64,000 nucleotides of DNA from Pseudomonas frederiksbergensis (GTDB lineage Bacteria; Pseudomonadota; Gammaproteobacteria; Pseudomonadales; Pseudomonadaceae). The stretch is taken from assembly GCF_003732665.1 (NCBI RefSeq), contig NZ_MOBP01000014.1:326150-390149 (forward strand), written 5' to 3'. Each line of letters opens with the position of its first letter. Within the stretch, counting starts at the first letter, position 1. The translations under genes were made by a program, and so were the position numbers. Below are positions 51,538 through 60,368 of this stretch, piece after piece. Under the pieces are notes generated by a model that saw only the letters and a program-made list of their open reading frames with translations, made no database searches and had not been told where the DNA came from.

Positions 51538-52122
51538 ATGACCGCTATTACCATTACTGACGCCGCCCACGATTATCTGGCTGATCTGCTCTCCAAGCAG
51601 AACACCCCAGGCATCGGCATCCGCGTCTTCATCACCCAGCCTGGCACCCAGTACGCCGAAACCTGCATTGCCTACTGCAAGCCGGGCGAAGAAAAACCTG
51701 AAGACACCGCGTTGGGGCTCAAAAGCTTCACCGCGTACATCGACTCGTTCAGCGAAGCTTTCCTGGATGATGCGGTCGTCGACTACGCCACCGACCGCAT
51801 GGGCGGCCAACTGACCATTAAGGCGCCAAACGCCAAAGTCCCGATGGTCAACGCCGACAGCCCGGTCAACGAGCGCATCAACTACTACCTGCAAACCGAG
51901 ATCAACCCGGGGCTCGCGAGCCACGGCGGTCAGGTCAGCCTGATCGATGTGGTCGAAGACGGCATCGCCGTACTCAAGTTCGGCGGCGGTTGCCAGGGCT
52001 GTGGCCAGGCTGACGTTACCTTGCGCGAAGGCATCGAGCGCACCTTGCTCGAGCGCGTTCCGGAGCTCAAGGGTGTTCGTGACGTGACTGACCATACGCA
52101 GAAAGAAAACGCCTACTACTAA
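51538..52122 (+). CDS. nfuA: Fe-S biogenesis protein NfuA
   Basis: 194 residues. Carrier that delivers [4Fe-4S] clusters under oxidative stress or iron limitation. N-terminal degenerate A-type domain (ITITDAAHDYLADLLSKQNTPGIGIRVFI, lacking the cysteine triad of true IscA) and C-terminal Nfu domain with Cys152-x2-Cys155 in GGGCQGCGQADVTL. GCGAGGAG precedes ATG 51538. A clear terminator follows. Confidence 0.95.
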   Translation: MTAITITDAAHDYLADLLSKQNTPGIGIRVFITQPGTQYAETCIAYCKPGEEKPEDTALGLKSFTAYIDSFSEAFLDDAVVDYATDRMGGQLTIKAPNAKVPMVNADSPVNERINYYLQTEINPGLASHGGQVSLIDVVEDGIAVLKFGGGCQGCGQADVTLREGIERTLLERVPELKGVRDVTDHTQKENAYY

Positions 52123-52140
52123 GGTGTTCGCTGCGACATA

Positions 52141-52171
52141 AAAAACGGCACCCCGTGAGTGCCGTTTTTTT
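52141..52171 (+). terminator. Rho-independent terminator of nfuA
   Basis: ACGGCAC (52145-52151) pairs with GTGCCGT (52159-52165), then seven T; the left flank is A-rich, so it can also act on the minus strand. Confidence 0.93.
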
Positions 52172-52193
52172 ATGGGGGCGATTCACTGACGCC

Positions 52194-52286
52194 TTCGCGA
52201 GCAAGCCCGCTCCCACACAGGATCTGCGGTGCACACAGATTTTGTGTCCGACGACAATCCCCTGTGGGAGCGGGCTTGCTCGCGAA
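52194..52286. repeat. REPIN, reverse arrangement
   Basis: Arms 52194-52217 (TTCGCGAGC...) and 52263-52286 (...GCTCGCGAA) point outward, between nfuA and cobM. Confidence 0.88.
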
Positions 52287-52293
52287 GAGGCCG

Positions 52294-53040
52294 CTAAGGA
52301 CGATACAAATGCGCATGCCCGGCGCGATACAACGACGACTCACTAAACTGATCACTCCCCAACACCCGACCCACCAGAATCAACGCCGTACGCCGAAATC
52401 CCTTGGCTTCAACCTTCGCGGCAATATCCTCCAGCGTCCCCACCACCCAATCCTGATCCGGCCACGTCGCCCGATGAATTACCGCAATCGGGCAGTCCGC
52501 GCCGTAATGCGGCAGCAGTTCAGCCAGGATTTTCTGCAGATGATTGACCCCCAGATGAATCGCCATGGTCGCCCCATGCTGCGCCAGGCTGCCCAGTTCT
52601 TCGCCGGCCGGCATAGCGGTTTTGTCGGCGTAGCGGGTGAGGATCACGCTTTGCGAGATGTCCGGCAAGGTCAGTTCGGCGCCCAATAACGCCGCGCAAG
52701 CTGCCGTGGCGGTGACGCCAGGAATGATTTCAAACGCAATATCCAGCTCGCGCAGGTGACGAATCTGCTCGCCAATCGCACCATACAAACTCGGATCACC
52801 CGAATGCACCCGCGCCACATCCTGCCCCTTGGCGTGGGCGGTCTTGATCAATTCGACGATCTGTTCCAGGTGCAACTCGGCACTGTTGACCAGCGTTTCC
52901 GCCCGGTGACCTTCCAGCACAGCCGCCGGCACCAGGGAACCGGCGTAGATGATCACCGGGCAGCTGCGAATCAGCCGCTGGCCTTTGACGGTGATCAGTT
53001 CCGGGTCGCCGGGGCCTGCGCCAATGAAGTAGACGGTCAT
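52294..53040 (-). CDS. cobM: Precorrin-4 C11-methyltransferase
   Basis: 248 residues. SAM-dependent tetrapyrrole methylase of aerobic cobalamin synthesis. Motifs TVYFIGAGPGDPELITVKGQRLI (1-25), ARVHSGDPSLYGAIGEQIR (the glycine-rich SAM site) and FEIIPGVTATAACAALLGAELTLPD are typical of CobM/CbiF, and the LTLPD...SVILTRYADKTAMP segment marks CobM. Last gene of the riboswitch-led minus-strand operon cbtB-cbtA-cobE-cobM, 92 bases after cobE. Confidence 0.95.
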   Translation of the reverse strand: MTVYFIGAGPGDPELITVKGQRLIRSCPVIIYAGSLVPAAVLEGHRAETLVNSAELHLEQIVELIKTAHAKGQDVARVHSGDPSLYGAIGEQIRHLRELDIAFEIIPGVTATAACAALLGAELTLPDISQSVILTRYADKTAMPAGEELGSLAQHGATMAIHLGVNHLQKILAELLPHYGADCPIAVIHRATWPDQDWVVGTLEDIAAKVEAKGFRRTALILVGRVLGSDQFSESSLYRAGHAHLYRP

Positions 53041-53132
53041 CGTCTGTTCCTAAAAAGAGCTGTCATAAAAAGGGCTTGGGCAATGCTTCAGATGAAGATT
53101 GCTCATGATCGAGGCGGGGATTATCGGGGATT

Positions 53133-53546
53133 TCAGGCAGCGCTGGCCAATGCAAGGGTGGCCTGGGCGTATTTTTGTCGCGAAATCAGCAATTTGGCCG
53201 GTGCCTGGGCCAGGTGTTCGGCCAGGGCCAGGGCGGCACTTTCCGCCACGCCGTAGCAACCGGTGCGTTCGAACGCGATCTGCGATTGATGGCTGAGCTG
53301 CGGCTGATACCCGGCCAGTTGTTCGCTGCTGAAATACATCAGCTCCAGTCCGAGTTGCGCGGCCAACTCGCTCAGGCCGGGTTCATCACGCTTCAGGTCG
53401 ATGCTGGCCAGGGCCTTGATCTCACGAAGTTCGATTTGATGCGCCTGAAGTGCCTGATCGAGCAGCGCCCGCAGCGTGCTGGCAGGGCAGCCGCGCTGGC
53501 AGCCCAGGCCGACCACTAAGGTCGGCGCTGTGCTGGTGTCAGTCAT
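53133..53546 (-). CDS. cobE: Cobalamin biosynthesis protein CobE (CbiG C-domain-like)
   Basis: 137 residues. Start APTLVVGLGCQRGCPASTLRALLDQAL, then LASIDLKRDEPGLSELAAQLGLELMYFSSEQLAGY and GCYGVAESAALALA define the CobE/CbiG C-terminal domain, needed for cobalamin synthesis in P. denitrificans-type pathways, though the exact step is unsettled. ATG 53546 overlaps the cbtA stop as ATGA. No SAM or nucleotide motif is seen. Confidence 0.9.
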   Translation of the reverse strand: MTDTSTAPTLVVGLGCQRGCPASTLRALLDQALQAHQIELREIKALASIDLKRDEPGLSELAAQLGLELMYFSSEQLAGYQPQLSHQSQIAFERTGCYGVAESAALALAEHLAQAPAKLLISRQKYAQATLALASAA

Positions 53547-54250
53547 GCGTGGGTTTGGCCATCGCTTTTGCGGCGGAACAACCAGGCGCTGATCAGGCCC
53601 AGGGCCAGCCAGAACACCACGTTGGTCAACTGCGAAGCGATTTTGAACTGCGACTCCAGGGCTTCGGGGGCCAGCATCGAGTGGACTTGCGGCTGCGGCG
53701 CGCCAATCACGTGTGGAACCACGAGAATCGCCACGCCGAGGATCTTCATCAGCCAGTGACGGCTGAACACAATCAGCGCGATGCCGACAGCGGTGGACGC
53801 CGCGGTGCCGATCCACCAGATTTGCCGTTGTGTCAGATCGGCGGCGGCGGTGCCCGGCAGTTCCGGCGGCAAACCGAGGGTCGGCGCCAGGACGAAAGTG
53901 GCGTAGCCCGCCAGGCCCCAGAGCAGGCCTTGAGCGGTTTTGGTCGGCGCACGCAGGGTGTAGAGGCCCGCGAGCATCAGCGCAAAGCCAACCGCGACCA
54001 CCAGGTTACCGCCGGTGGTGGACAGCACGCGCTGCCAGCCGTCTTCCGGCTCCCAGGCTTCGGCGTCGTGGGTGTGGGCGGCCATGGCGCCTTCGGCGTG
54101 CTCGTGAGCAACCACTGCCGCCGGCTCGGATTTTTCATAGGTTTCCGCCTGAAGAATCAGCGGGGCGACCCAGAAACTTTGCAGCAGGGTCAGCAACAGG
54201 GCGGCCAGCAACCCGGTGAAACCTGCGGTTTGCGCAATACGCTTGATCAT
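53543..54250 (-). CDS. cbtA: Cobalt transporter subunit CbtA
   Basis: 235 residues with about five membrane helices (AGFTGLLAALLLTLLQSFWVAPLIL; TTGGNLVVAVGFALMLAGLYTL; LTNVVFWLALGLISAWLF). An extracytoplasmic loop carries metal-binding histidines (AHEHAEGAMAAHTHDAEAWEPEDGW, about 50-75). CbtAB is a B12-controlled predicted cobalt importer. ATG 54250 is 11 bases after the cbtB stop; the 3' end overlaps cobE. Confidence 0.92.
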   Translation of the reverse strand: MIKRIAQTAGFTGLLAALLLTLLQSFWVAPLILQAETYEKSEPAAVVAHEHAEGAMAAHTHDAEAWEPEDGWQRVLSTTGGNLVVAVGFALMLAGLYTLRAPTKTAQGLLWGLAGYATFVLAPTLGLPPELPGTAAADLTQRQIWWIGTAASTAVGIALIVFSRHWLMKILGVAILVVPHVIGAPQPQVHSMLAPEALESQFKIASQLTNVVFWLALGLISAWLFRRKSDGQTHA

Positions 54251-54261
54251 GTCGGCAGGTC

Positions 54262-54456
54262 TCAATGGCACGGGAACGCGGAGCTGTGACGGGTATCGTG
54301 GGCGGCGTTGTGCACCGCTTCGATGTGCGAGAACCCGGCGAAATACACCAGGCACGCGCCCAGGATCGACGCGCATACGGCGGCGGTCAGGCGTTGGCTC
54401 AGGGTTGTGGTGCTGCTGGCGGTGCTGCTGTGGTCGGTGCTGCTGATGATCGACAT
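54262..54456 (-). CDS. cbtB: Cobalt transporter subunit CbtB
   Basis: 64 residues. A Ser/Thr-rich N-terminus, one membrane helix (LTAAVCASILGACLVYFAGF) and the histidine-rich tail HIEAVHNAAHDTRHSSAFPCH, the CbtB signature for cobalt capture. ATG 54456 is chosen because the frame upstream runs into leader RNA. First gene after the cobalamin riboswitch on the minus strand. Confidence 0.92.
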   Translation of the reverse strand: MSIISSTDHSSTASSTTTLSQRLTAAVCASILGACLVYFAGFSHIEAVHNAAHDTRHSSAFPCH

Positions 54457-54589
54457 GGCGCTTCCCTCTGGTCTGTCAGCGGGTGAATAGAGCGCATGAA
54501 AGACCCTTGCGCATAGGGCACGCAAAGGTTCGAACAGCGCCCGCCCACCGCGGGTTTGTTATTCAGTGATCGTAGTGGTCACTTTGTGT

Positions 54590-54792
54590 TGCGGGCCGGT
54601 CTCCGGGCTCACGAGGGGCTTGGGCTTGCGCCGAAACCTGCAAGAATCGCCTTCCCATGCCGAACTGCCGGCACAGTGGATCTGATTCTTCGCTCGCTTA
54701 CCGTTGCGGGGGCAGCACCGGACTGACATGACTTTAGAGTAAAGCACATGATTCACCGGTTTCCCGTTTCACCCTGTGAAGGGCACCCGTAA
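54590..54792 (-). promoter_or_regulatory. Cobalamin riboswitch controlling cbtB-cbtA-cobE-cobM
   Basis: Read on the minus strand: GGGTGCCCTTCACAGGGTGA (54770-54789), then GGGAAACCGGTG, the core CTGCCCCCGCAACGGTAAG (54697-54715), and a B12-box-like GAGCCCGGAGACCGGCC (54594-54610). This is the conserved order of the adenosylcobalamin aptamer. When B12 is bound, translation or elongation into cbtB should fall. Confidence 0.92.
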
Positions 54793-54869
54793 CAAGGCGC
54801 ACAGGAGAGCATGGGCGGGGCGGGGGAGTCAATTGGCAGGGGTTCTCAGTTGGAGACCGAGTCGCTCCC

Positions 54870-54933
54870 TTCGCGAGCAAGCCCGCTCCCACAGGTGACC
54901 ACATTCCCATGTGGGAGCGGGCTTGCTCGCGAA
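54870..54933. repeat. REPIN between the two riboswitches, reverse arrangement
   Basis: Arms 54870-54893 and 54910-54933 point outward with only a 16-base spacer, so it can form a tight hairpin. It occupies the shared divergent promoter zone. Confidence 0.88.
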
Positions 54934-54984
54934 GGCGTGCGCACGGACACCACAAGACATTGACCCGCCCCCAACCGATGCGTA

Positions 54985-55183
54985 GCCTTGCGCTTTCGAG
55001 GTTCTTCGGCGTTGGCCGAAGCTAAGAAGGGAACGCGGTCGATGCCGCGGCTGCCCCCGCAACTGTGAACGGTGATGTTCGCTGCCACGCCACTGCAAGC
55101 CCGATTCAAAGGGTTCGCGGGAAGGCGCAGCGAATGCCAGGCCCCCAAGGCCGGCGCACTGAAAGCCAGGAGACCTGCCTCGA
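54985..55183 (+). promoter_or_regulatory. Cobalamin riboswitch controlling cobW-cobN
   Basis: GAGGTTCTTCGGC near 54998, AAGAAGGGAACGCGG (55025-55039), the core CTGCCCCCGCAACTGTGAAC (55053-55072) and the B12 box GCCAGGAGACCTGCC (55165-55179) follow in the standard order. About 110 bases separate it from cobW. Confidence 0.94.
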
Positions 55184-55292
55184 AACGAATTCTCACTACA
55201 ACCGGGCGGGGTGATCCGGTGGCGAAATCTTCCGCGCATTCATCGCCGCGGTCGTCGTCCCGTATGCCCGCCACCTTGCCAAAGGGCATCCG

Positions 55293-56357
55293 ATGAAAAC
55301 ACTGGCCAAACTCCCCGTCACCATCGTTACCGGCTTCCTCGGCTCGGGCAAAACCACCTTGCTGCGCCACATGCTCGACAACGCCCAGGGTCGCCGTATC
55401 GCGGTGATCGTCAACGAGTTTGGCGAACTGGGCATCGACGGCGAAATCCTCAAGCAGTGCTCCATCGGTTGCACCGAAGAAGAAGCCAACGGCCGAGTTT
55501 ACGAACTGGCCAATGGCTGCCTGTGCTGCACCGTCCAGGAAGAGTTCTTCCCGGTGATGCGCGAACTGGTGGCCCGTCGCGGCGACCTCGACCACATCCT
55601 GATCGAAACCTCGGGCCTGGCCCTGCCAAAACCCCTGGTGCAAGCCTTCCAGTGGCCGGAAATCCGCAGCGCCTGCACGGTTGACGCGGTGATCACCGTG
55701 GTCGACAGCCCGGCCGTCGCCGCCGGCACCTTCGCCGCGTTCCCGGATCAAGTCGACGCCCAGCGCAAACTCGATCCGAACCTGGACCACGAATCGCCAC
55801 TGCACGAATTGTTCGCCGACCAACTGGCCAGCGCCGACCTCGTCATCCTCAACAAGGCTGACCTGATCAGCCCGGAAGACCTGGCCCGGGTGCGCCTGGA
55901 AGTCGCCGAAGAACTGCCGCCGGCCGTAAAAGTTATTGAAGCCAGCAGCGGTCGCGTGCCTTTGGATGTACTGATCGGCCTCGGCGCCGGTTCCGAAGAA
56001 CACATCGACAGCCGTCACAGCCATCACGATCACCACCACGGTGACGGCGATGATGACCACGATCATGACGCCTTCGATTCCATCTCCATCGAGCTGCCGC
56101 AAGCCGACGAAAGCCTGCTGATGGACGCGCTGACGCAACTGGTGGTCAAGCACGGCATCCTGCGCGTTAAAGGCTTCGCCGCGATCCCGCACAAACCGAT
56201 GCGCCTGCTGATCCAGGGCGTGGGCACGCGTTTCGACAAGCACTTCGACCGTCAGTGGGGCGCCGATGAAGCGCGCACCACCCGTCTGGTGCTGATCGGC
56301 CAGGAACTGGATGCCGCGCAACTCGAAGCGCAACTGCGCGCCGCGCTCAGCGTTTAA
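55293..56357 (+). CDS. cobW: CobW, GTP-dependent metallochaperone of cobalamin synthesis
   Basis: 354 residues. G3E P-loop GTPase: GFLGSGKTT at 14-22, metal site Cys76-x-Cys78-Cys79 (GCLCC), NKADLI for guanine, and a histidine/aspartate-rich segment (HSHHDHHHGDGDDDHDHD, about 232-252), followed by the CobW C-terminal domain. It probably delivers Co(II) to CobN. cobN begins three bases after its stop, so the two are coupled. Confidence 0.95.
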   Translation: MKTLAKLPVTIVTGFLGSGKTTLLRHMLDNAQGRRIAVIVNEFGELGIDGEILKQCSIGCTEEEANGRVYELANGCLCCTVQEEFFPVMRELVARRGDLDHILIETSGLALPKPLVQAFQWPEIRSACTVDAVITVVDSPAVAAGTFAAFPDQVDAQRKLDPNLDHESPLHELFADQLASADLVILNKADLISPEDLARVRLEVAEELPPAVKVIEASSGRVPLDVLIGLGAGSEEHIDSRHSHHDHHHGDGDDDHDHDAFDSISIELPQADESLLMDALTQLVVKHGILRVKGFAAIPHKPMRLLIQGVGTRFDKHFDRQWGADEARTTRLVLIGQELDAAQLEAQLRAALSV

Positions 56358-56360
56358 GCC

Positions 56361-59300
56361 ATGCACCTGCTCAGGACCCAGCCCGGCGGTTTCGTGTCGG
56401 ATGACAACATCGCCGACCTTGGACAAACCCCCGCCGAACTGGTGATCCTGTGCAGCGGCGACTCCAGCCTCGCGCTGCTCGCTGAAGCCGCGCAGCAGTT
56501 GCCCGACGACTATCCGAGCGTGCGCCTGGCCAATCCGATGCAGGTGCAGAACCACGCCTCGGTGGATTTGTACGTTGATGAAGTGCTGCGCCACGCCAAG
56601 GTGATTTTGATCTCGCTGCACGGTGGCATCGCTTATTGGCGCTACGGCGTCGAGCGGCTGGTCGAGTTGTCCGAACGCGGCGTGCAATTGATCCTGGTGC
56701 CCGGCGATGATCGCCCGGACCCGGAACTCAGCGACCTGAGCACCGTGGACGCTGAAGATCGCGACCGCCTCTGGCAGTTTTTGCGTCAGGGCGGCATGGG
56801 CAATGCCCTGGATTTCTTCCGCTGCCTGGCTAACCGCTGGCTGGACCGCGACTACGCCTGGGCCGAGCCGCAAACCCTGCCGCGCACCGCGATCTACCAT
56901 CCGCACAAAAGCCCCGCTGAACTGAGCGATTGGCAAGCCGACTGGCAAGCCGATCAGCCGGTGGCGGCGGTGCTGTTTTATCGCTCGCATTTGCAGGCGG
57001 CGAATACCGGTTTTATCGATGTTTTCTGCCAACGCTTGCAGGCGGCGGGCTTGAACCCGTTGCCGATGGCGGTGGCCAGTTTGAAAGAGCCCGGCTGCCT
57101 GACGGTGGTCGAGGACCTGCTGGATGAAGTCGAAGCGGCGGTGATTCTCAACACCACCGGTTTCGCCCAATCCAGCCCCGAAGCGCCGCACTTGCGACCG
57201 TTTCGCCGCAACATTCCTGTCATTCAGGCGATTTGCGCTCAGGACAACGAACCCGGTTGGCGCGCCAGCGAACAAGGTCTCGGCCCACGGGATCTGGCGA
57301 TGCACATCGCGCTGCCGGAACTTGATGGGCGGATCATCAGCCGCCCGATCAGCTTCAAGGACCTGGCCTGGCGCAGTGAGCGCAGCCAGTCCGACGTGGT
57401 CTGCTACCGGCCGCAACCGGATCGGATGGACTTCGTCGCCGAACTGGCGCGGCGCTGGATTGATCTGGCGCGGGTGCCCAACGGCGACAAACGCATCGCG
57501 CTGATCCTCGCCAACTACCCGACCCGCGACGGTCGCATCGGTAACGGCGTCGGCCTCGACACCCCCGCAGCGGCGCTGAATATCCTCCGTGCACTGCATC
57601 AGCAAGGTTATCCGCTGCCCGCTGATTTGCCGGACAGCGGCACCGCGTTGATCCAGCAATTACTCGGCGGCGTCAGCAATGACCTCGACACCCTCGACCA
57701 GCGCCCGTGCATGCAAAGCCTGGCGCTGGTCGATTACGACCTGATGTTCAACGCACTGCCCGAAGCCAATCGCCAAGCGGTGCTGGAACGCTGGGGCCCG
57801 CCGCAAAACGATCCGATGTTCCGGGGCGGACGGATGATGATCGCCGGTCTGCGCTTCGGCCTGACGTTTGTCGGCATCCAGCCGGCCCGGGGTTATCAGG
57901 TCGATCCGAGCGCGGTCTATCACGACCCGGACCTGGTGCCGCCCCACGGCTACCTGGCGTTCTACTTCTGGCTGCGCAACACCTACGGCGCTCACGCGGT
58001 GATCCACGTCGGCAAGCACGGCAACCTCGAATGGCTGCCGGGCAAAGGTGTCGGATTGTCGGAAAACTGCTGGCCGGACGCATTGCTCGGGCCGCTGCCG
58101 AATATCTACCCGTTTATCGTCAACGACCCGGGAGAGGGCGCCCAGGCCAAGCGTCGCACCCAAGCGGTGATCATCGACCACCTGATGCCGCCCCTGACCC
58201 GCGCCGAAACCTACGGCCCGCTGCGCAATCTTGAGCTGCTGGCCGACGAATATTACGAAGCGCAACTGCTCGATCCGCGCCGCGCCCGGGAATTGCAGCG
58301 CGACATCCTGCAACTGGTGCGCGACACCCACATCGACCGCGAACTGCAACTGGACGACAAACTCGACAGCGATGCGGATGCGGCGATTTGGTTGCCGCGC
58401 CTGGACACTTACTTGTGTGATTTGAAGGAGTCGCAGATCCGCGATGGCCTGCACATCTTTGGCGAATCGCCGACCGGGCGTTTGCGCATTGATACCTTGC
58501 TGGCGTTGCTGCGGATTCCCCGGGGCGATGGGCGAGGGGCGCAGTCGAGTTTGCTGCGGGCGTTGGCCAAGGCGTTTGCGCTGGGGTTTGATCCGCTGGA
58601 TTGTGAATTGGCGCAGCCGTGGGTCGGTGCTCGTCCAGATGAGCTGCAAGCGATCAGCGATGAAGTGTGGCGCACGGCGGGGGATACCCGCGAACGTCTT
58701 GAGCTGTTCGCCGCCCAACTGATTTCGCAGACCTTAAGCGAACCCCAACCCTGTGGGAGCGGGCTTGCTCGCGAAAGCGATGTATCAGCCGAATCGAAGT
58801 TGCCTGACCCACCGCTTTCGCGAGCAAGCCCGCTCCCACAGGGGCCGAGTTGGGCCGAAGTGCACGCCATTCTCGACAATTTGTGTGAAGTGGTCGCCCC
58901 ACGCCTGGACGCCTGCGGCCCCGCAGAAATGCGTGGCCTGCTCGACGCCCTCAGCGGCCGTTTCGTCCCGGCCGGCCCTAGCGGAGCACCGAGTCGCGGT
59001 CGCCTCGACGTACTCCCCACCGGGCGCAATTTCTATTCGGTGGACGTGCGCAATCTGCCGACCACCACCGCGTGGCGCATCGGCTTCCAGTCGGCCAACC
59101 TGATCCTTGAACGGCACTTGCAGGACCACGGCGACCATTTGCGTCAGCTCGGTCTGTCGGTATGGGGCACGGCCACCATGCGCACCGGTGGCGATGACAT
59201 CGCCCAGGCCATGGCGCTGATGGGTGTGCGCCCGGTGTGGGCCACGGGCAGTCAGCGGGTCGATGATTTTGAAATCCTGCCGGTCAGCCTGCTTGACCGT

Positions 59301-60215
59301 CCGCGAGTGGACGTGACCTTGCGTGTGTCCGGGTTCTTCCGCGATGCGTTTGCCAACCTGATCCGCCTGTTCGACGCCGCCGTACAAGCGGTTGCCGATC
59401 TGGACGAACCGGACGATCTCAACCCATTGGCCGCCAAGGTGCGCGCCGAGCGTGAGGCCTTGCTGGCCAGCGGTCTGGACGAAGAAGCGGCCCGGCGTCA
59501 GGCCGGCTGGCGGATTTTCGGGGCCAAACCCGGTGCCTATGGCGCCGGTGTGCAGGGCGCCATCGACGGTCGCTTGTGGCAAAGTCGTGAGGATCTGGCC
59601 GAGGTCTACCTGAACTGGGGCGGTTACGCCTACGGCGGTTCCGATGAAGGCACCGCCGCCCGCGAACAATTCGCCCAGCGCCTGAGCCAGGTGCAAGCGG
59701 TGTTGCAGAACCAGGACAACCGCGAGCATGACTTGCTCGATTCCAACGACTACTACCAATTCCAGGGCGGTATGCTCGCCGCTGTGGAAACCCTTAGCGG
59801 TGAAGCGGCGGCCAGTTATCACGGCGATCACAGCCAGCCGGACTTGCCGAAGATCCGCACGTTGAAGGAAGAGTTGAACCGGGTGATACGCTCCCGGGCG
59901 GCGAATCCGAAGTGGATTGATGGGGTCAAGCGCCATGGCTACAAGGGCGCTTTCGAACTCGCGGCGACGGTCGATAACCTGTTTGCCTTTGATGCGACGA
60001 CGCAGTTGATCGACGATCACCAGTACGCGTTGCTGGCGGATGCGTATTTGCTCGACCCGGCGATCCGGGATTTTGTCCGCGAGCACAATCCCCATGCCTT
60101 GCGCGACATGACCGAGCGCATGCTGGAGGCGCAGCAGCGGGGGATGTGGCAAGAGCCCGGGGAGTATCGCGAAGCGCTGGAGAATTTGTTGCTGGATATA
60201 GAAGAAGACAGCTAG
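56361..60215 (+). CDS. cobN: Cobaltochelatase subunit CobN, with REPIN-derived internal peptide
   Basis: 1,284 residues. Large substrate-binding subunit that inserts cobalt into hydrogenobyrinate a,c-diamide. Family blocks: FRRNIPVIQAICAQDNEPGW, PTRDGRIGNGVGLDTPAA, YGAHAVIHVGKHGNLEWLPGKGVGLSENCWPDALLG (about 535-570), RNFYSVDVRNLPTTTAWRIGFQSANLI, GLSVWGTATMRTGGDDIAQAMALMGVRPVW and the C-terminal MLAAVETLSGEAA...NPKWIDGVKRHGYKGAFELAATVDNLFAFDATT. A complete REPIN (58752-58841) lies in frame and encodes residues about 798-828 (CGSGLARESDVSAESK, SRASPLPQG), between regions homologous to CobN. Both sides stay in frame with no stop, so the enzyme is probably functional with a surface insertion. 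Confidence 0.94.
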   Translation: MHLLRTQPGGFVSDDNIADLGQTPAELVILCSGDSSLALLAEAAQQLPDDYPSVRLANPMQVQNHASVDLYVDEVLRHAKVILISLHGGIAYWRYGVERLVELSERGVQLILVPGDDRPDPELSDLSTVDAEDRDRLWQFLRQGGMGNALDFFRCLANRWLDRDYAWAEPQTLPRTAIYHPHKSPAELSDWQADWQADQPVAAVLFYRSHLQAANTGFIDVFCQRLQAAGLNPLPMAVASLKEPGCLTVVEDLLDEVEAAVILNTTGFAQSSPEAPHLRPFRRNIPVIQAICAQDNEPGWRASEQGLGPRDLAMHIALPELDGRIISRPISFKDLAWRSERSQSDVVCYRPQPDRMDFVAELARRWIDLARVPNGDKRIALILANYPTRDGRIGNGVGLDTPAAALNILRALHQQGYPLPADLPDSGTALIQQLLGGVSNDLDTLDQRPCMQSLALVDYDLMFNALPEANRQAVLERWGPPQNDPMFRGGRMMIAGLRFGLTFVGIQPARGYQVDPSAVYHDPDLVPPHGYLAFYFWLRNTYGAHAVIHVGKHGNLEWLPGKGVGLSENCWPDALLGPLPNIYPFIVNDPGEGAQAKRRTQAVIIDHLMPPLTRAETYGPLRNLELLADEYYEAQLLDPRRARELQRDILQLVRDTHIDRELQLDDKLDSDADAAIWLPRLDTYLCDLKESQIRDGLHIFGESPTGRLRIDTLLALLRIPRGDGRGAQSSLLRALAKAFALGFDPLDCELAQPWVGARPDELQAISDEVWRTAGDTRERLELFAAQLISQTLSEPQPCGSGLARESDVSAESKLPDPPLSRASPLPQGPSWAEVHAILDNLCEVVAPRLDACGPAEMRGLLDALSGRFVPAGPSGAPSRGRLDVLPTGRNFYSVDVRNLPTTTAWRIGFQSANLILERHLQDHGDHLRQLGLSVWGTATMRTGGDDIAQAMALMGVRPVWATGSQRVDDFEILPVSLLDRPRVDVTLRVSGFFRDAFANLIRLFDAAVQAVADLDEPDDLNPLAAKVRAEREALLASGLDEEAARRQAGWRIFGAKPGAYGAGVQGAIDGRLWQSREDLAEVYLNWGGYAYGGSDEGTAAREQFAQRLSQVQAVLQNQDNREHDLLDSNDYYQFQGGMLAAVETLSGEAAASYHGDHSQPDLPKIRTLKEELNRVIRSRAANPKWIDGVKRHGYKGAFELAATVDNLFAFDATTQLIDDHQYALLADAYLLDPAIRDFVREHNPHALRDMTERMLEAQQRGMWQEPGEYREALENLLLDIEEDS
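58752..58841. repeat. REPIN inside the cobN coding region
   Basis: Canonical inverted pair TGTGGGAGCGGGC.../...GCCCGCTCCCACA identical in style to the intergenic copies, translated in frame within cobN. Confidence 0.95.
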
Positions 60216-60229
60216 CACGCTGAACCCTT

Positions 60230-60319
60230 GTGGGAGCGGGCTTGCTCGCGAAGGGCGGTGTGTCAGTCAACGATGATGTCGGCTGACACGGCCCCTTCGC
60301 GAGCAAGCCCGCTCCCACA
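60230..60319. repeat. REPIN (inverted REP pair)
   Basis: Lies between cobN and the ChlI-like gene, within an otherwise same-strand operon-like run. Confidence 0.9.
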
Positions 60320-60368
60320 GGGATGAAGTTGCTGCTGATGGATCACCGACCATGACCGAGTATTAACG

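Noticed and set aside
54846..57659. 937-codon minus-strand frame spanning riboswitch, cobW and cobN
   Set aside because: Runs across a riboswitch and two real genes on the other strand; composition is antisense-like.
58785..60218. 477-codon minus-strand frame opposite the end of cobN
   Set aside because: No recognisable domain, and its C-terminus is REPIN sequence.
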